From Tulasnella sp. 424 (Eukaryota > Basidiomycota > Agaricomycetes > Cantharellales > Tulasnellaceae), in NCBI GenBank assembly GCA_019633425.1, contig WSUB01000082.1:62001-126000 (forward strand): a stretch of DNA of 64,000 bases, given 5' to 3'. Within the stretch, counting starts at the first letter, position 1. Every line of letters begins with the position of its first letter. The translations under genes were made by a program, and so were the position numbers. The notes under the pieces are model-generated. The model saw only the letters and a list, made by a program, of their open reading frames with translations, was not told where the DNA came from and made no database searches. Positions 50,849 through 61,970 of this stretch are shown here, piece after piece.

Positions 50849-52951
50849 ATGTCCACCGACGGCAATGTTCAGAGGACGGGTGGTGGGTCAAACCCAGAGG
50901 ATGAGGACCACCATCCCATCGATGGAGAGATTGTCAAGCCCAAAGAAGACGATCCGCCAAGCGCCGGCTCAGATTCGAGGCCCGAAAAGAAGGCTCGTGG
51001 AACAAGCGGCGGGAGCTCGCCATCAACGACGCTGCAGGAAGTTGAAAGCGCGCCACGCCCTCCAAAAATTCCGTCAAGCAGGCCTCCTGCGAGGACACGC
51101 GACTTCGGCGTCGTGCCTATACCATATGCTAGACAATACCATCCTGAACGCCCATTCCACTTCACAATGACTCTCAACATTATCTTCGGTTTTGCCAGCA
51201 CAACAAGTGTGTCCTCTTCCTCCCTCCTCCCTCCTTGCTTGAACCCGTTTCACTGATGGGCTGGTTGCAGCTGTCGCAAACTTGTATTATTGTCAACCTC
51301 TTCTTGGTGAGAATGTTCTCGGCTCTCAGCTTCCAGTCTCGCGCCTTCTCACCTAGTTTGACTGCAGTCGACTTCGCCAATGCATTCCACGTATCTAATG
51401 ACCAAGTCTCTACAATACCCACCATAACCCAAGCAGGGTGAGTCGACTATGCGGCATAAACGAAATTCGGGCTCACTCATCCACCCCGGCCAGTTACGCG
51501 ACCGGCTTGTTGCTAATCACCCCTTTGGGAGACCTCGTTCGACGCCGGCCGTTACTTTTGATAGTCCTCATCCTATCTACCCTCCTCACGATGGGAGTTG
51601 CCCTTTCCCCAAACCTTCTCACCTTTCAAATTCTTTCGTTCTTCCTTGGGGTGGTCACCGTCACCCCGCAAATCCTCATCCCATTCGCCGGCGACCTAGC
51701 TCCTCCCGAGCGACGCGCTTCAGCTCTCTCCATCGTCCTCTCAGGTCTGATTCTTGGAGTCATCATCGCCAGAGCTTTGGGAGGTATTGTAGCGGACGCG
51801 TCGGGGTCATGGAAGAACGTGTATTGGATAGGCATGGGACTGCAAGCATTCGCGCTTGGTCTCTTATGGTGGATCCTCCCGGACTGGCCTAGCAAAGTTG
51901 AACTCCTTGAAGCAACGCAGCAAACGAAATCCGACAAAAAACCTTTGACGTATTTCACAATCCTCTCCAGCATGGCGAAGTTGGCAGTAACAGAGCCAAC
52001 CCTGATTCAGGGGTGCATTATTGGGCTCGTCAACCAGATGGTATTCAGTGGCTTTTGGGTCACACTGACATTCTTGCTGGCGGATGCTCCGTACCACTAT
52101 TCCACGTAAGTCCCTGTTCCTCCCCGCGCGTCAGACACTCAGTCGCTGTTCCTAACGACGGTGCCATCAGGTTGAAAATCGGCATTTTCGGGCTCGTCGG
52201 CATCTTAGGCGTTATCACTGCGCCCTTTGTAGGCCGGATGATCGACAGACTTGTCCTTTGGTTCGGCATCTTTGTCTCAGCCTGTGCCTTGATGCTCAGT
52301 CAAGTATTAATGGTGGGAGCGGCCGGCATAAATATTGGAGCTGTTATCGTTGCTTGCTTCGGTATGCCTTCCTTTCTGCCGTATGCCGTCGCCTGCGGCT
52401 AATCACCTTGCAGCCCTAGATGTAGGACTTCAAATGCAACAGGTCTCGGCAACTACCAAGATATACCAGTGAGAAAGGCCCTTTGCATTGGGATATCTGA
52501 AATATCGAATCTAATACGGCCTTCCAGGATCGACCCCGCACTGAGAGCCAGACTCAACGCTGTGTACATGATTTCGGTCAGTTCTTCTACGCCGTCTCTC
52601 TTTCGCTCTCACTAACTCTATGTGTTCAGGCCTTTATTGTAAGAATCAAAACACACCAATCCTATTTGGGTTGTCGCACTAACCTCACGCTCTCCCTAGG
52701 GTCAAGTCGTCGGTTCAGCCGTGGCTAGCCACATCTTCCTTCGGAACGGTTGGCGTGCCGCCTACGGAGCCTCGGTCGGATTCGTTGGAATCGTATTTTT
52801 GGCATTGTTCGTCCGCGGACCTCACGCCGGAAGATACACTTGGTTCGGATGGGAGGGCGGCGCAAGGCTCACCAAGCAACCCCCTCAGCCCATTACCTCT
52901 GATGTGGAGATGGGTAGCAGACCGGCTCAGGCCCCAAGTGCTACTCCGTAG
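50849..52951 (+). CDS. Major facilitator superfamily transporter
   Basis: Twelve-helix secondary transporter of the MFS (drug/H+ antiporter-like, YnfM/inner-membrane type). A hydrophilic N-terminal tail of about 105 residues (start MSTDGNVQRTGGGSNPEDED) leads into TLNIIFGFAS and helix 1. The motif A region reads LGDLVRRRPLLLIVLILSTL. Helices 4-6 include TPQILIPFAGDLAPPERRAS and VLSGLILGVIIARALGGIVA. The C-terminal half has GLVGILGVITAPFVGRMIDR, then several very short exons (VGLQMQQVSATTKIY; DPALRARLNAVYMIS; the 9-nt exon AFI at 52630-52638) and GQVVGSAVASHIFLRNGWRA. It ends in a short cytosolic tail. Substrate unknown. Confidence 0.88.
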
Positions 52952-53628
52952 GGACGTGCTCGGTGCCATGACTCGCTGGGTCACCAGTTGTACCATGTCG
53001 TGGAGCAGGCAGACACGGGAACTCGGCCGCGCAAGAGATGGATCAGTCTACCAGATGATTGGGTTCAAAGTGAGTTGCGAAGGGCATTCTCAGTCTTACA
53101 GCCGCTAACCAGTACCTTGGCGTCGAAAGCCTTCCAGGATTTCTGATCGTACCCGAACGAGTACAGGTTGCATGCAGACGTTTACCTGAGAACGTGGTTT
53201 CGGAACTGGCGTCTTCGTTATGACATTAGCTATCGTGTGGATTCTCCCGGACGTGTTAGATGTGTTTTATGGTACAGAACTGTCTGTCGGGCTTCTCACT
53301 GGGTGGTGCGCTCCTGTCAAACAGATGCACCTGAGGTCGTCCTCACCTGCTACAAGATTTGGTGCTACCTAGAGAAGCTTGGAACGATCAGCATGCTGCC
53401 CAACCCGTGCCCAATTGCACACCCCACTAGCACAACGATAAACTGCTGAGACGCGGTCCTCAGACCAATGGTGATCGGAAATGAACGCTGCGATGCATTG
53501 TGTATTGAGCATGTGTAATCTATCGATGATGATGAAGTGTACAAATACAAATAAAAGGTTCTATGAAGTCGCTTGCGCTTGGCGAGCGGGGTGATAGCAT
53601 AATCTATTGTAAGAGACGAACGAAGAAA
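52952..53628. other. Intergenic, nothing recognised
   Basis: About 680 bp between the transporter stop and the left edge of the fucosyltransferase duplication. No conserved coding sequence seen. Confidence 0.4.
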
Positions 53629-55797
53629 CCTCGACATGGAGGCAAGGCGACGTCTCAGCAGTGGTTAACAGGAAAGTTAAGCGCACATGGCGCAAGCTTA
53701 GGCCGAGATGAGCTCTTCCATCAAATGCGTCGCCTCCGTCGCTGAAAGGACTATGACAAGTTTGTCCCTTTGGGAGCGAATTGACCTGCACCCCAGCCGA
53801 CCTAGTCCGCAAACGGTCAGTCACTCGAGATTCAGGCAGGCATGAGTTTAAACTAACCATCACACCAAGTCCTCCGTTCCAATCCATCACCCGTCTTAAC
53901 GCCACGAGACTCATCGTGCTGCCACTAGTGCCCACAAACCCGATACCCATCGACTGATGCATGGCATCAATGAAAGTGGGATACCACCTGCTGTACTTCT
54001 CGGCTGTTCTTTCCTTTCCGTGATCTATGTGGGCCCAGCCTAGGCTGTCGATTTGGGCCCACCAGGCTGGATCTTGCTCATCTGATGTTACTAGGACATG
54101 GGTGCTAGACACAGAGATGCCGAGTCGGGATTGGAGGGAGGCCCTGACTTCCTCAACAGCTTCGGCAAGAGTGGACACGGGTGCCCAGCAGTGTTCTGAT
54201 GGCCTGTCACCGCAGTACCCTTTGAAATCGCCATGGCGAATATGCATCGAGATGAACTGGGAGCAAAAGGAGCCAGGATAAGAATAAAGGGATCGGTTTT
54301 TAGCAACGAGTCAACAGAGCTCACCCTTGGTATCGTCTCCCCTTCAGCAAGACCAAACGCCTTTCGAAGATATTCTTCTGCCAATTTGATCATGTTAGGG
54401 TGGAATCTTGCGTGCGTTCCGACGAATCGCCAAGCCGGAGAATGATCTTTTTCCCACTCGAATGGATCCACTCCAGCTACAAAGTAGACAATGTCGAAAC
54501 ACATAATGCGATCGTCCGGGAGGAGCTCTACACGGTGCTGACCTGACGGCACAGGTTTGGTGCCTCGTAGGGCTTCTTCCCGGCCGTCCGGGAAGCCAAG
54601 TCTGGCTAAGCCCCAGAACGATTGATGTCCATTGGGCAGCCTGGCGCCCTGTGGTACGACCGTGTATGATACATCTAACAATGAATAGCCAGTTAGAGAC
54701 GCAGAAGAAACCTGGTGCAACCGACCCACCTGCATGAAGCGTATAGTAAAGCCTCGACCCTCTGGAATTCCCGTAGTCAAGAAGCCAAGTACTCCAGCAG
54801 CCTAAAACGTCCTGAGTATTGCCTTTCGGGTCTTTCATGTCCCGCCATTCGATAATCGGATGCCCAATTGCTTTGCGTAGGCGAGGGAGATCGAAGATTT
54901 CTGCAAAATGGAAGTTCTCCGCTTCGAAGCCGACGTGCATTGGTGAAAATGGTGGTAGGACAGGGACTCGCGAGGACATCATGCCGAGGTAGACCATGTT
55001 AACGACTGTCATGAAGTCATTCGTCCAGCCTGCGTCGAGGAAGGTCGTAATGTACTTTGTATCATTGCGCAGGTTGTCTGAAGAAAGATCGAAGTTAAGG
55101 GGAGGGGCTTTGTCGGTGACCACAAAATGAGACGTACCTTGCAACGTCCTCGCAGGAGGTCCGTTGACAAAGTGCTCCACGCTAAATCCTGCTAGTTCAC
55201 CTGACGGCGTAGCGTGGTCTGCAACTGGTGATCCAGTCTCTGCGGTCCCGCACACTTGTTCTCGGGATGGACATTTTAGGAACTTGGGTGTTGTAACCTG
55301 AACTGTCGAATCAGTTGCAACGTAGATCATGATGAGGAGCGAAGCGGATGCCAGAATGAGGCGTAGCATCGACTGTGAGCTGATCCTAGAGACGTTGGAG
55401 AGATGCATTGCTGACCTGCTGATGGATGGCAGAAAGCTGCGGCCAGCTGGCAACGCTGATCGTCGCCTGCCAAATGTCGAGGGTTCAAGTCGTAACAGGC
55501 TCCGTCTGTCCGATTCTAGTTCGGACTGCCAAGTTACCCCTGCCCCTGAAAAAGCTTAAGCGCCGCGGACAAAAGTAACAATCGTGCTTCCCTGCATATT
55601 TCCTCAACCTGCACATGAGCCCCAGTAATACACTTCGAAAAATCCCTGAATATTTCGCAATCTAAAGCTTTTCTACCGTTCAGAGGTGGCGCTCTACAGG
55701 TTCAACTCGCTACATATCATCCGCATGCCACTCGCCAGATTCTGCCTGCCCCAACTTCGGGAAGAGTTCTTCGACTTCCCAGGCGCCTGCCCAGTAA
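53629..55797. repeat. Tandem duplication, unit A (O-fucosyltransferase-like)
   Basis: About 2.17 kb repeated at 55798-57973 with very high identity in exons and introns. The unit holds the complete fucosyltransferase-like gene, its promoter and, at its right end (about 55700-55797), a copy of the last coding bases of the neighbouring phosphatase gene. Homology begins at the phrase CTCGACATGGAGGCAAGG near 53631. Confidence 0.88.
53698..55408 (-). CDS. CigA-like / O-fucosyltransferase-like protein, copy A
   Basis: Predicted type II membrane glycosyltransferase with the fold of protein O-fucosyltransferases, in the secretory pathway. A short cytosolic start (MHLSNVSRISSQ) precedes a signal anchor (MLRLILASASLLIMIYVATD). 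Next come a luminal stem with CPSREQVCGT, then TKYITTFLDAGWTNDFMTVV and NMVYLGMMSSRVPVLPPF. The donor-site motif MHIRHGDFKGYCGD follows. THVLVTSDEQDPAWWAQIDS and FVGTSGSTMSLVALRRV lead to the end. Two last small exons give VGWGAATEATHLMEELISA and a TAA at 53698-53700. About 480 aa. Homologues in basidiomycetes are often called CigA; the acceptor substrate is unknown. The ATG at 55406-55408 is the first true ATG in frame. Confidence 0.83.
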
Positions 55798-57973
55798 AAC
55801 CTCGACACAGAGGCAAGGTGACGGCTCAGCAGTTGTGGTTAATAGGAAAACCAAGCGCACATGCCGCAAGCGTAGGCCGAGATGAGCTCTTCCATCAAAT
55901 GCGTCGCCTCCGGCACTGAAAGGACTATGACGAGTTTGTCTCTTTGGGAGCGAATTTACCTGCACCCCAGTCGACCTAGTCCGCAAACGGTCAGTCACTA
56001 GAAATTCAGGCAGGCATGAGTTTAAACTAACCATCACACCGAGTCCTCCGTTCCAATCCATCACCCGTTTTAACGCCACAAGACTCATCGTGCTGCCACC
56101 GGTGCCGACAAACCCGATACCCATCGACTGATGCATGGCATCAATGAAAGTGGGATACCACCTGCTGTACTTCTCGGCCGTTCTTTCCTTTCCGTGATCT
56201 ATGTGGGCCCAGCCTAGGTTGTCGATTTGGGCCCACCAGACTGGATCTTGCTCGTCTGATGTTACTAGGACATGGGTGCTAGATACAGAGATGCCGAGTC
56301 GGGATTGGAGAGAGGCCCTGACTTCCTCAACAGCTTCGGCAAGAGTGGACACGGGTGTCCAGCAGTGTTCTGCTGGCCCGTCACCACAGTACCCTTTGAA
56401 ATCGCCATGGCGAATATGCATCGAGATGAACTGGGAGCAAAAGGAGCCAGGATAAGAATAAAGGGATCGGTTTTTAGCAACAAGCCAACAGCGCTTACCC
56501 TGGGTATCGTCTCCCCTTCAGCAAGACCAAACGCCTTTCGAAGATATTCCTCTGCCAATTTGATCATGTTGGGATGGAATCTTGCGTGCGTTCCGACGAA
56601 TCGCCAAGCCGGAGAATGATCTTTTTCCCACTCAAATGGATCCACTCCACCTACGAAGTAGAGGGTGTCGAAACACATAATGCGATCGTCCGGGAGGAGC
56701 TCTACACGGTGGTGACTTGACGGCACAGGTTTGGTGCCTCGCAGTGCTTCTTCCCGGCCGTCCGGGAAGCCAAGTCTGGCTAAGCCCCAGAACGATTGAT
56801 GTCTATTGGGCAGCCTGGCGCCCTGTGGTACGACCGTGTATGATACATCTAACAATGAATAGCCAGTCAGAGACGCAGAAGAAACCTGGTACAACCTACC
56901 CACCTGCATGAAGCGTATAGTACAGCCTCGACCCTCTGGGATTCTCGTTGTCGAGAAGCCAAGTACTCCAGCAGCCTAAAACATCTTGAGTATTGCCTTT
57001 CGGGTCTTTCATGTCCTGCCATTCGATAATCGGATACCCAATTGCTTTGCGTAGGCGAGGGAGATCGAAGATTTCTGCAAAATGGAAGTTCTCCGCTTCG
57101 AAGCCGACGTGCATTGGTGAAAATGGCGGTAGGACAGGGACTCGAGAGGACGTCATGCCGAGATAGACCATGTTAACGACTGTCATGAAGTCATTCGTCC
57201 AGCCTGCGTCGAGGAAGGTCGTAATGTACTTTGTATCATTGCGCAGGTTGTCTGAAGAAAGATCGAGGGTAAGGGATGGGAGCTCGTCGCCACAAAATGA
57301 GCCAATGTACCTTGCAGCGTCCTTGCTGGAGGTCCCTTCACAAAGTGCTCCACGCTAAATCCTGCTAGTTCACCTGACGGCGTAGCATGGTCTGCAGCTG
57401 GTGATCCAGTGTCGGCGGTCCCGCACACTTGTTCTCGCGATGGACATTTTAGGAACTTGGGTGTTGTAACCCGAACTGTCGAATCAGTTGTAACGTAGAT
57501 CATGATGAGGAGCGAAGCGGATGCCAGAATGAGACGTAGCATCGACTGTGAGCTGAGCCTAGGGATGTTGGAGAGAGGCATTGCTGACCTGCTGATGGAT
57601 GGCAGAAAGCTGCGGCCAGCTGGCAACGCTGATCGTTGCCTGCCAAACGATGAGGGTTCAAGTCGAAACAGGTTCCGCCGGTCCGATTCTAGTTCGGACT
57701 GCCAAGTTACCCAGGCCCCTGAAAAAAATTAAGCGCCGCGACAAAAATAACAATCGTGCTTCCCTGCATATTTCCTCGACCTGCACATGAGCCCCATTAA
57801 TGCACACCAAAAAATCCCTGGATATTTCGCGATCTATCTATTCAAGCTTTTCTACCGTTCAGAGGTGGCGTTCTACAGGTTCAACTCGCTACATATCATC
57901 CGCATGCCACTCGCCAGATTCTGCCTGCCCCAACTTCGGGAAGAGTTCTTCGACTTCCCATGCCCCTGCCCAG
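55798..57973. repeat. Tandem duplication, unit B (O-fucosyltransferase-like)
   Basis: Right-hand copy of the 2.17 kb unit. Its right end runs into the intact phosphatase gene, so this is the ancestral junction; the left-hand unit ends in a truncated phosphatase fragment. Confidence 0.88.
55839..57581 (-). CDS. CigA-like / O-fucosyltransferase-like protein, copy B
   Basis: Tandem duplicate of the gene at 53698-55408 with the same exon layout, signal anchor (MLRLILASASLLIMIYVTTD), MHIRHGDFKGYCGD motif and C-terminal block. Differences are scattered substitutions. At the stop position of copy A (TAA) this copy has TAC, so the frame runs on for eleven more residues (YACGMCAWFSY) to a TAA at 55839-55841. 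The extension adds a second pair of cysteines. No internal stop or frameshift is visible, so the gene looks functional. The start is the ATG at 57579-57581, equivalent to that of copy A. Both genes share promoter sequence and may be co-expressed. Confidence 0.82.
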
Positions 57974-59043
57974 TAAATAACACGGGCTTTGAGCCCACTG
58001 GCCGCTCCTTCTTCCTTGATCCGCTCTTCAAGACCCCTGCCAACGCGCGCAAGAACGACATCCTGCCTATAAATAGTTTTCTGTGTTAGCCTGATCCTGG
58101 ATTTGTTGTCCCATCACACCTACTCTCGCAGCCTCAGAATCGGACAGAAATCGTTCCTTCCATCTCCAACGTACACCATACGGTCATAAAAGCCATCGGA
58201 TCCTTTGCGGTTGAGGTATGCTTCGAGTTCTTCACCTATCGCAGCGCAGTCAGCTTCTGTGATGAAAGATTTTCCGAGGATGCCATGCCTTTGCACATGT
58301 TTGGGCTGCAACCGACTTGGCAGGAGTGCTGAGGGCCATGAGGGTCGATTCTTCGCCGAACTTGGAGAAGGCCGTCTGATCTCCATTCTGCCGGGTTTGT
58401 GATAATTTCATCGAATGCGTCGCTCAGACCGCGGTGCTGCCAAGAGTATGAGCAAGAGCACGCAGCGCCAAACAAACTGGATACGTACCCCCAAGATCGT
58501 GTCAATGAATACTTGGTTCGCGTTTGACAGACATAGGAGAGTAGTCTGTGGTACCGAGTCGGATTTCAGCTTCTTGATTGCGCGTATCATCGCAGGGTGC
58601 TGGAAATTTCGTTTGGTATGATTAGGCGGGTCTCAAGAATCCAACAGTTTAGCCACCCACGCACAAAAGGCATTATGCGCAGAGCGTTTTCGATGTCCTC
58701 CCTTGTCCCTCCAGCGGCATGCAGCCTTTCGCAGCACTGTGCCCTACATCGGATGAATCGGCCGTAAGTCAATAACAAAGCAAGGCTGGCTCGACTATAT
58801 GCACTCGCGATGGCTGATTTGAGCTCACCGACTCACACTAGATCAGTCCATTGCAGGTTATCTGGATTGTCCTTCATCCTCCGACGAAGCTTAATGTTGT
58901 TGACTTCGAATATCCAACGGTCCGTGTCCTGATCAGCCATCGACCTGGAATTATCTGGTCAGGGAGGCCTGAATGATGGTTGTTAAGGCATATACTGACC
59001 AGTCAAAGTCATAAATTACGAGCTGCTTGCTAACTTGTGCCAT
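57889..59043 (-). CDS. PHOSPHO-type HAD phosphatase
   Basis: Haloacid-dehalogenase-superfamily phosphatase of the Put_Phosphatase/PHOSPHO group, whose members act on phosphocholine, phosphoethanolamine, pyridoxal phosphate or thiamine phosphate. The start (59041-59043) gives MAQVSKQLVIYDFDW, with the DxD nucleophile motif split by the first intron. Later exons give RIMPFVRGWLNCW; LCLSNANQVFIDTIL (Ser of motif II); a degenerate CSPNMCKG segment; MVYVGDGRNDFCP (motif IV GDGxND). The last exon contains RVGRGLEERIKEE and VIYWAGAWEVEELFPKLGQA, and ends at a TAG at 57889-57891. About 260 aa. Its 3' end is duplicated at about 55695-55797. It is divergent from the ANL-type gene. Confidence 0.85.
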
Positions 59044-59245
59044 GTCGAGCGTAGAGGGACGAGGGAAAAGAAAAAAATGTGAGAGGTGAAGGATAATTGC
59101 AAGTGTATGTTTCGGCGTGACTTGGGCTCAGGTCCCCGTGCTCACATAATGCGGCCTTCTCCATTGGGATTTCGGTCTGGACCAATCGTCTTCTCGTCGT
59201 CTTTCATCCCGCTACTCAACAACTCCTTTCTAACGCTCAGGAAGA
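59044..59245. promoter_or_regulatory. Divergent promoter region of phosphatase and acyl-CoA-synthetase-like genes
   Basis: About 200 bp separating two start codons on opposite strands; both promoters must overlap here. No clear TATA box. Confidence 0.45.
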
Positions 59246-61598
59246 ATGGACCAACTCCTCAAGTACGACGAAATTACGCTGACACTGTCGGTCTTGGCGG
59301 TCGCTCTGTATGTCGGACACAAGCTCGCTCAACCAACGAGCATGGTCCACCCGATGCTTTTGGGCCGACAAGTCGACGCATCAGCCGTTCGGAACGCGGG
59401 CGAGTCCGCTGTCTATCGTAACTTTGGAGTCGGCGGTGGTGCTCCGGTATGTCGGTCTTCTCAGCCTCGTATCTAAGATGTGTACATTGCTGACGATGGT
59501 TGATATGTATTAGCTTCCAACAAGACCTATCGCGCGCCCGGGCACTATTTTGGATTTTATCCAAGCAGACGACCCAGTCAGAACGCTTTGGAATACAGAG
59601 GTTGGTGATTCGCAAAGGGCGCCGTGTTTCTCCTCTGCTGACAGTCGCGATACCCTGATTAGGTCACCAATGCTCAACTCCGTACGAAAGTCAACTCCCT
59701 TGCAGCCGGGCTGCTCAAAATAGTCCATCTCCAACCTCGGGAATCAAATGTTTTGAATCTTCTTGACAGCAGTTTCGGTCCGTCCCCTAACGCCGCCGCC
59801 CAGCTAAAAATGTCCCTGAAACTGAACCAATCAACCCCTTCGTGCAGAATTCCTCGTAACCGACCTTGCACTTGCCCGTCTCTCAGTCCCAGTCCTCACC
59901 GTAGCGCGACTCGACCTCATAACACCCGTGGTTGAAACCTACCCACCAACCGCCATTGTAGTCCCATTCGCCTTCCTGGACCATTTGCTTGAGCTGGTGT
60001 ACGACCATCTCCAAGAGGGTACAACCATTACAATCATTGTATTAGGCGATCAAAACAACGTTTCAAGGTCAAAGACCGAGAAAAGTGGCATTCCAATAGT
60101 ACGATGGGAGGACCTGGTCGAGACGGAAGTTGGCAACAGCTTGGAGGGCTTGCAGGAACCCTGTGAGTGATACTCGGCGATGCTCTGTGGAACCGGACGT
60201 GTTGAGACCCACTCTCGCATCTCTAGCACCCAATGATGTCTTTACAGTCACTTTCGATGGACTCGACCAAGACCATGTAGGAACCCATCTTGCTCATTCG
60301 ACGAATCGCCGCTGACCTACCTTTACAGAGCCCAAAAGGTGTCCAACTGCAGCACGTGGTACGTACTGGACTGTACAGAATCAGCGAATCGAATACTAAC
60401 TGCTTCATCGCAGAACGTGACCGCCGGTGCCGCTGCGCTTCAATACATCTTCCCACTTGCCAAAACCTGGTCACCTGCCGACAGTATTCTGTCCTGCCAT
60501 TCACTCGCAACTCCCTTTGGAAGATCCTTGGCATATATCGCCGTGCTTCGAGGTGAACGGATGAAAGCCAATTCACAAGGCTAGCCAGACGCTGACCCTA
60601 GTTTTGTGTTCAAGGTTGCAGCTTTTCTACAACTCCTTCTGCGTCACCATACCATAGTAAGCGATTGCGTCCCGCCGACTCCTAGATCCTTGTTCTTCAA
60701 CTGATAATTGCGATTCAGCTTCCGAAGGTGGACTTGCTGACGTGATCCGCGGGGCTGAGAACAAGCAATTGCCTCCTCCAACAGTTCTCGTCATGTGCGC
60801 TTTACCCCTTTTCAAGTCGTTAAGCAGCGTCGTTCTGATGTTCCTTTGGCTTCTAGTTCGTCCCAGCAGTACACAGAAATGGCTACCGCGGTCCTCAACC
60901 ACGCAAAAAAGAGCTTGCTCTATTCATATGCCTACCGCCACAAGTTGTTTAGCTTACTTGGGGGAGAGTTGTCTCACGATACCCCTTGGGATAAGCTAGT
61001 TTTCCAGAGTGCCAGGGTAAAGGCGTTGGGAGCGAGATTAGCAGGCGGCTTGACACGAATCCTGGTCACAGGAGGTGAGCCTCGCAGCACTCGTTATCAA
61101 CAATTCACGTACTAACTTCAGAGTGTCTCGTAGAATCGATTCCTGCTGGAAAACTGTCCGCTTTCCGGATTGCCCTTCCGTTCCCGACAGTCCGAGCACT
61201 TCTATACCCGGCGGCTGCAGGCCCCCTCCTCGCTTCTCACCCACTTGATCTTCAAACATTCGACGGCGAATCGGCGACCGTCGATCACAGCAACTGGGAT
61301 TCTATGTCGCATTATGGTCCGCCAATTAATAACATTGAAGCGAAGGTGGTTGGAGTCAATGACAGTGCTGTTGAATCCGGAGAGGATCCGGTTGGTGAAG
61401 TAAGTCACAAAACCTAACTTTCGGAGCGTCAATCTTATTGACTGAACTCTTGTGTAATAGCTTGTGATAAGGGGACCTTCTCTAGGTCAACCTGTGCCAC
61501 CCTCTTCGGAGCCGTTCAATGACGGTTGGATCAAGAGTGGCTGGATTGCCCGGGTAGCTCCTGGCGGGACTTTCAAGGTTCGACCGAAGGAAGCTTAA
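59246..61598 (+). CDS. Acyl-CoA-synthetase-like (ANL superfamily) membrane protein, apparently lacking the ATP loop
   Basis: Multi-exon gene, about 550-600 aa. The N-terminus MDQLLKYDEITLTLSVLAVA starts with a membrane anchor and continues HPMLLGRQVDASAVRNAGES and LPTRPIARPGTIFDFI, resembling fungal long-chain acyl-CoA synthetases. Mid-regions: VTNAQLRTKVNSLAAGLLKI; ARLDLITPVVETYPPTAIVV; ALQYIFPLAKTWSPADSIL. Where the family has the Gly/Ser/Thr-rich phosphate loop before PKG, this protein reads TVTFDGLDQDH joined to SPKGVQLQHV. The end (LVIRGPSLGQPVPPSSEP, then NDGWIKSGWIARVAPGGTFK) lacks the usual TGD aspartate, and the C-terminal lid domain is missing. It may be a non-catalytic paralogue, as a lineage-wide type or a local decay. 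Confidence 0.72.
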
Positions 61599-61970
61599 GG
61601 TTTAAGCCACATCTTACCCTATCTCTGTGCCTGATGCGCATTTCGATGAGTGTATGTTGCTCGGATAGCTCCCCATGCAGATGTACGATTAGGTACGGTT
61701 TCAAGTTTATCAGATCGCTTTGCGTTATCCCGAGGGTCCTCGCCCATGCGGCATCCCCCACCTGCTGCGAACGTGTGGAACTGAATCATAAGCGAGCTAT
61801 TTATCGTCATCGATAGCGCTGCCGTTTGGAAGCGTCTCAGGATACGGCAGTCCGGATGCCTTGCCCCGAGGTGATGTCATCGGGTAAGCGCCGGCAATCA
61901 TGTCCAGAAATAAAACCATCTGCAACACTCCTCCTGCGATATCTTCAACCACAACCCCTTTCACTAAACC
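61599..61970. other. Intergenic, malic enzyme promoter
   Basis: About 370 bp between the ANL-like stop and the malic enzyme start. Nothing coding recognised. Confidence 0.4.

Noticed and set aside
55470..55500. GGTTCAAGTC near the fucosyltransferase promoters as a tRNA T-arm
   Set aside because: No acceptor stem, D-arm or anticodon stem can be built around it. No convincing tRNA gene was found anywhere in the window by eye.
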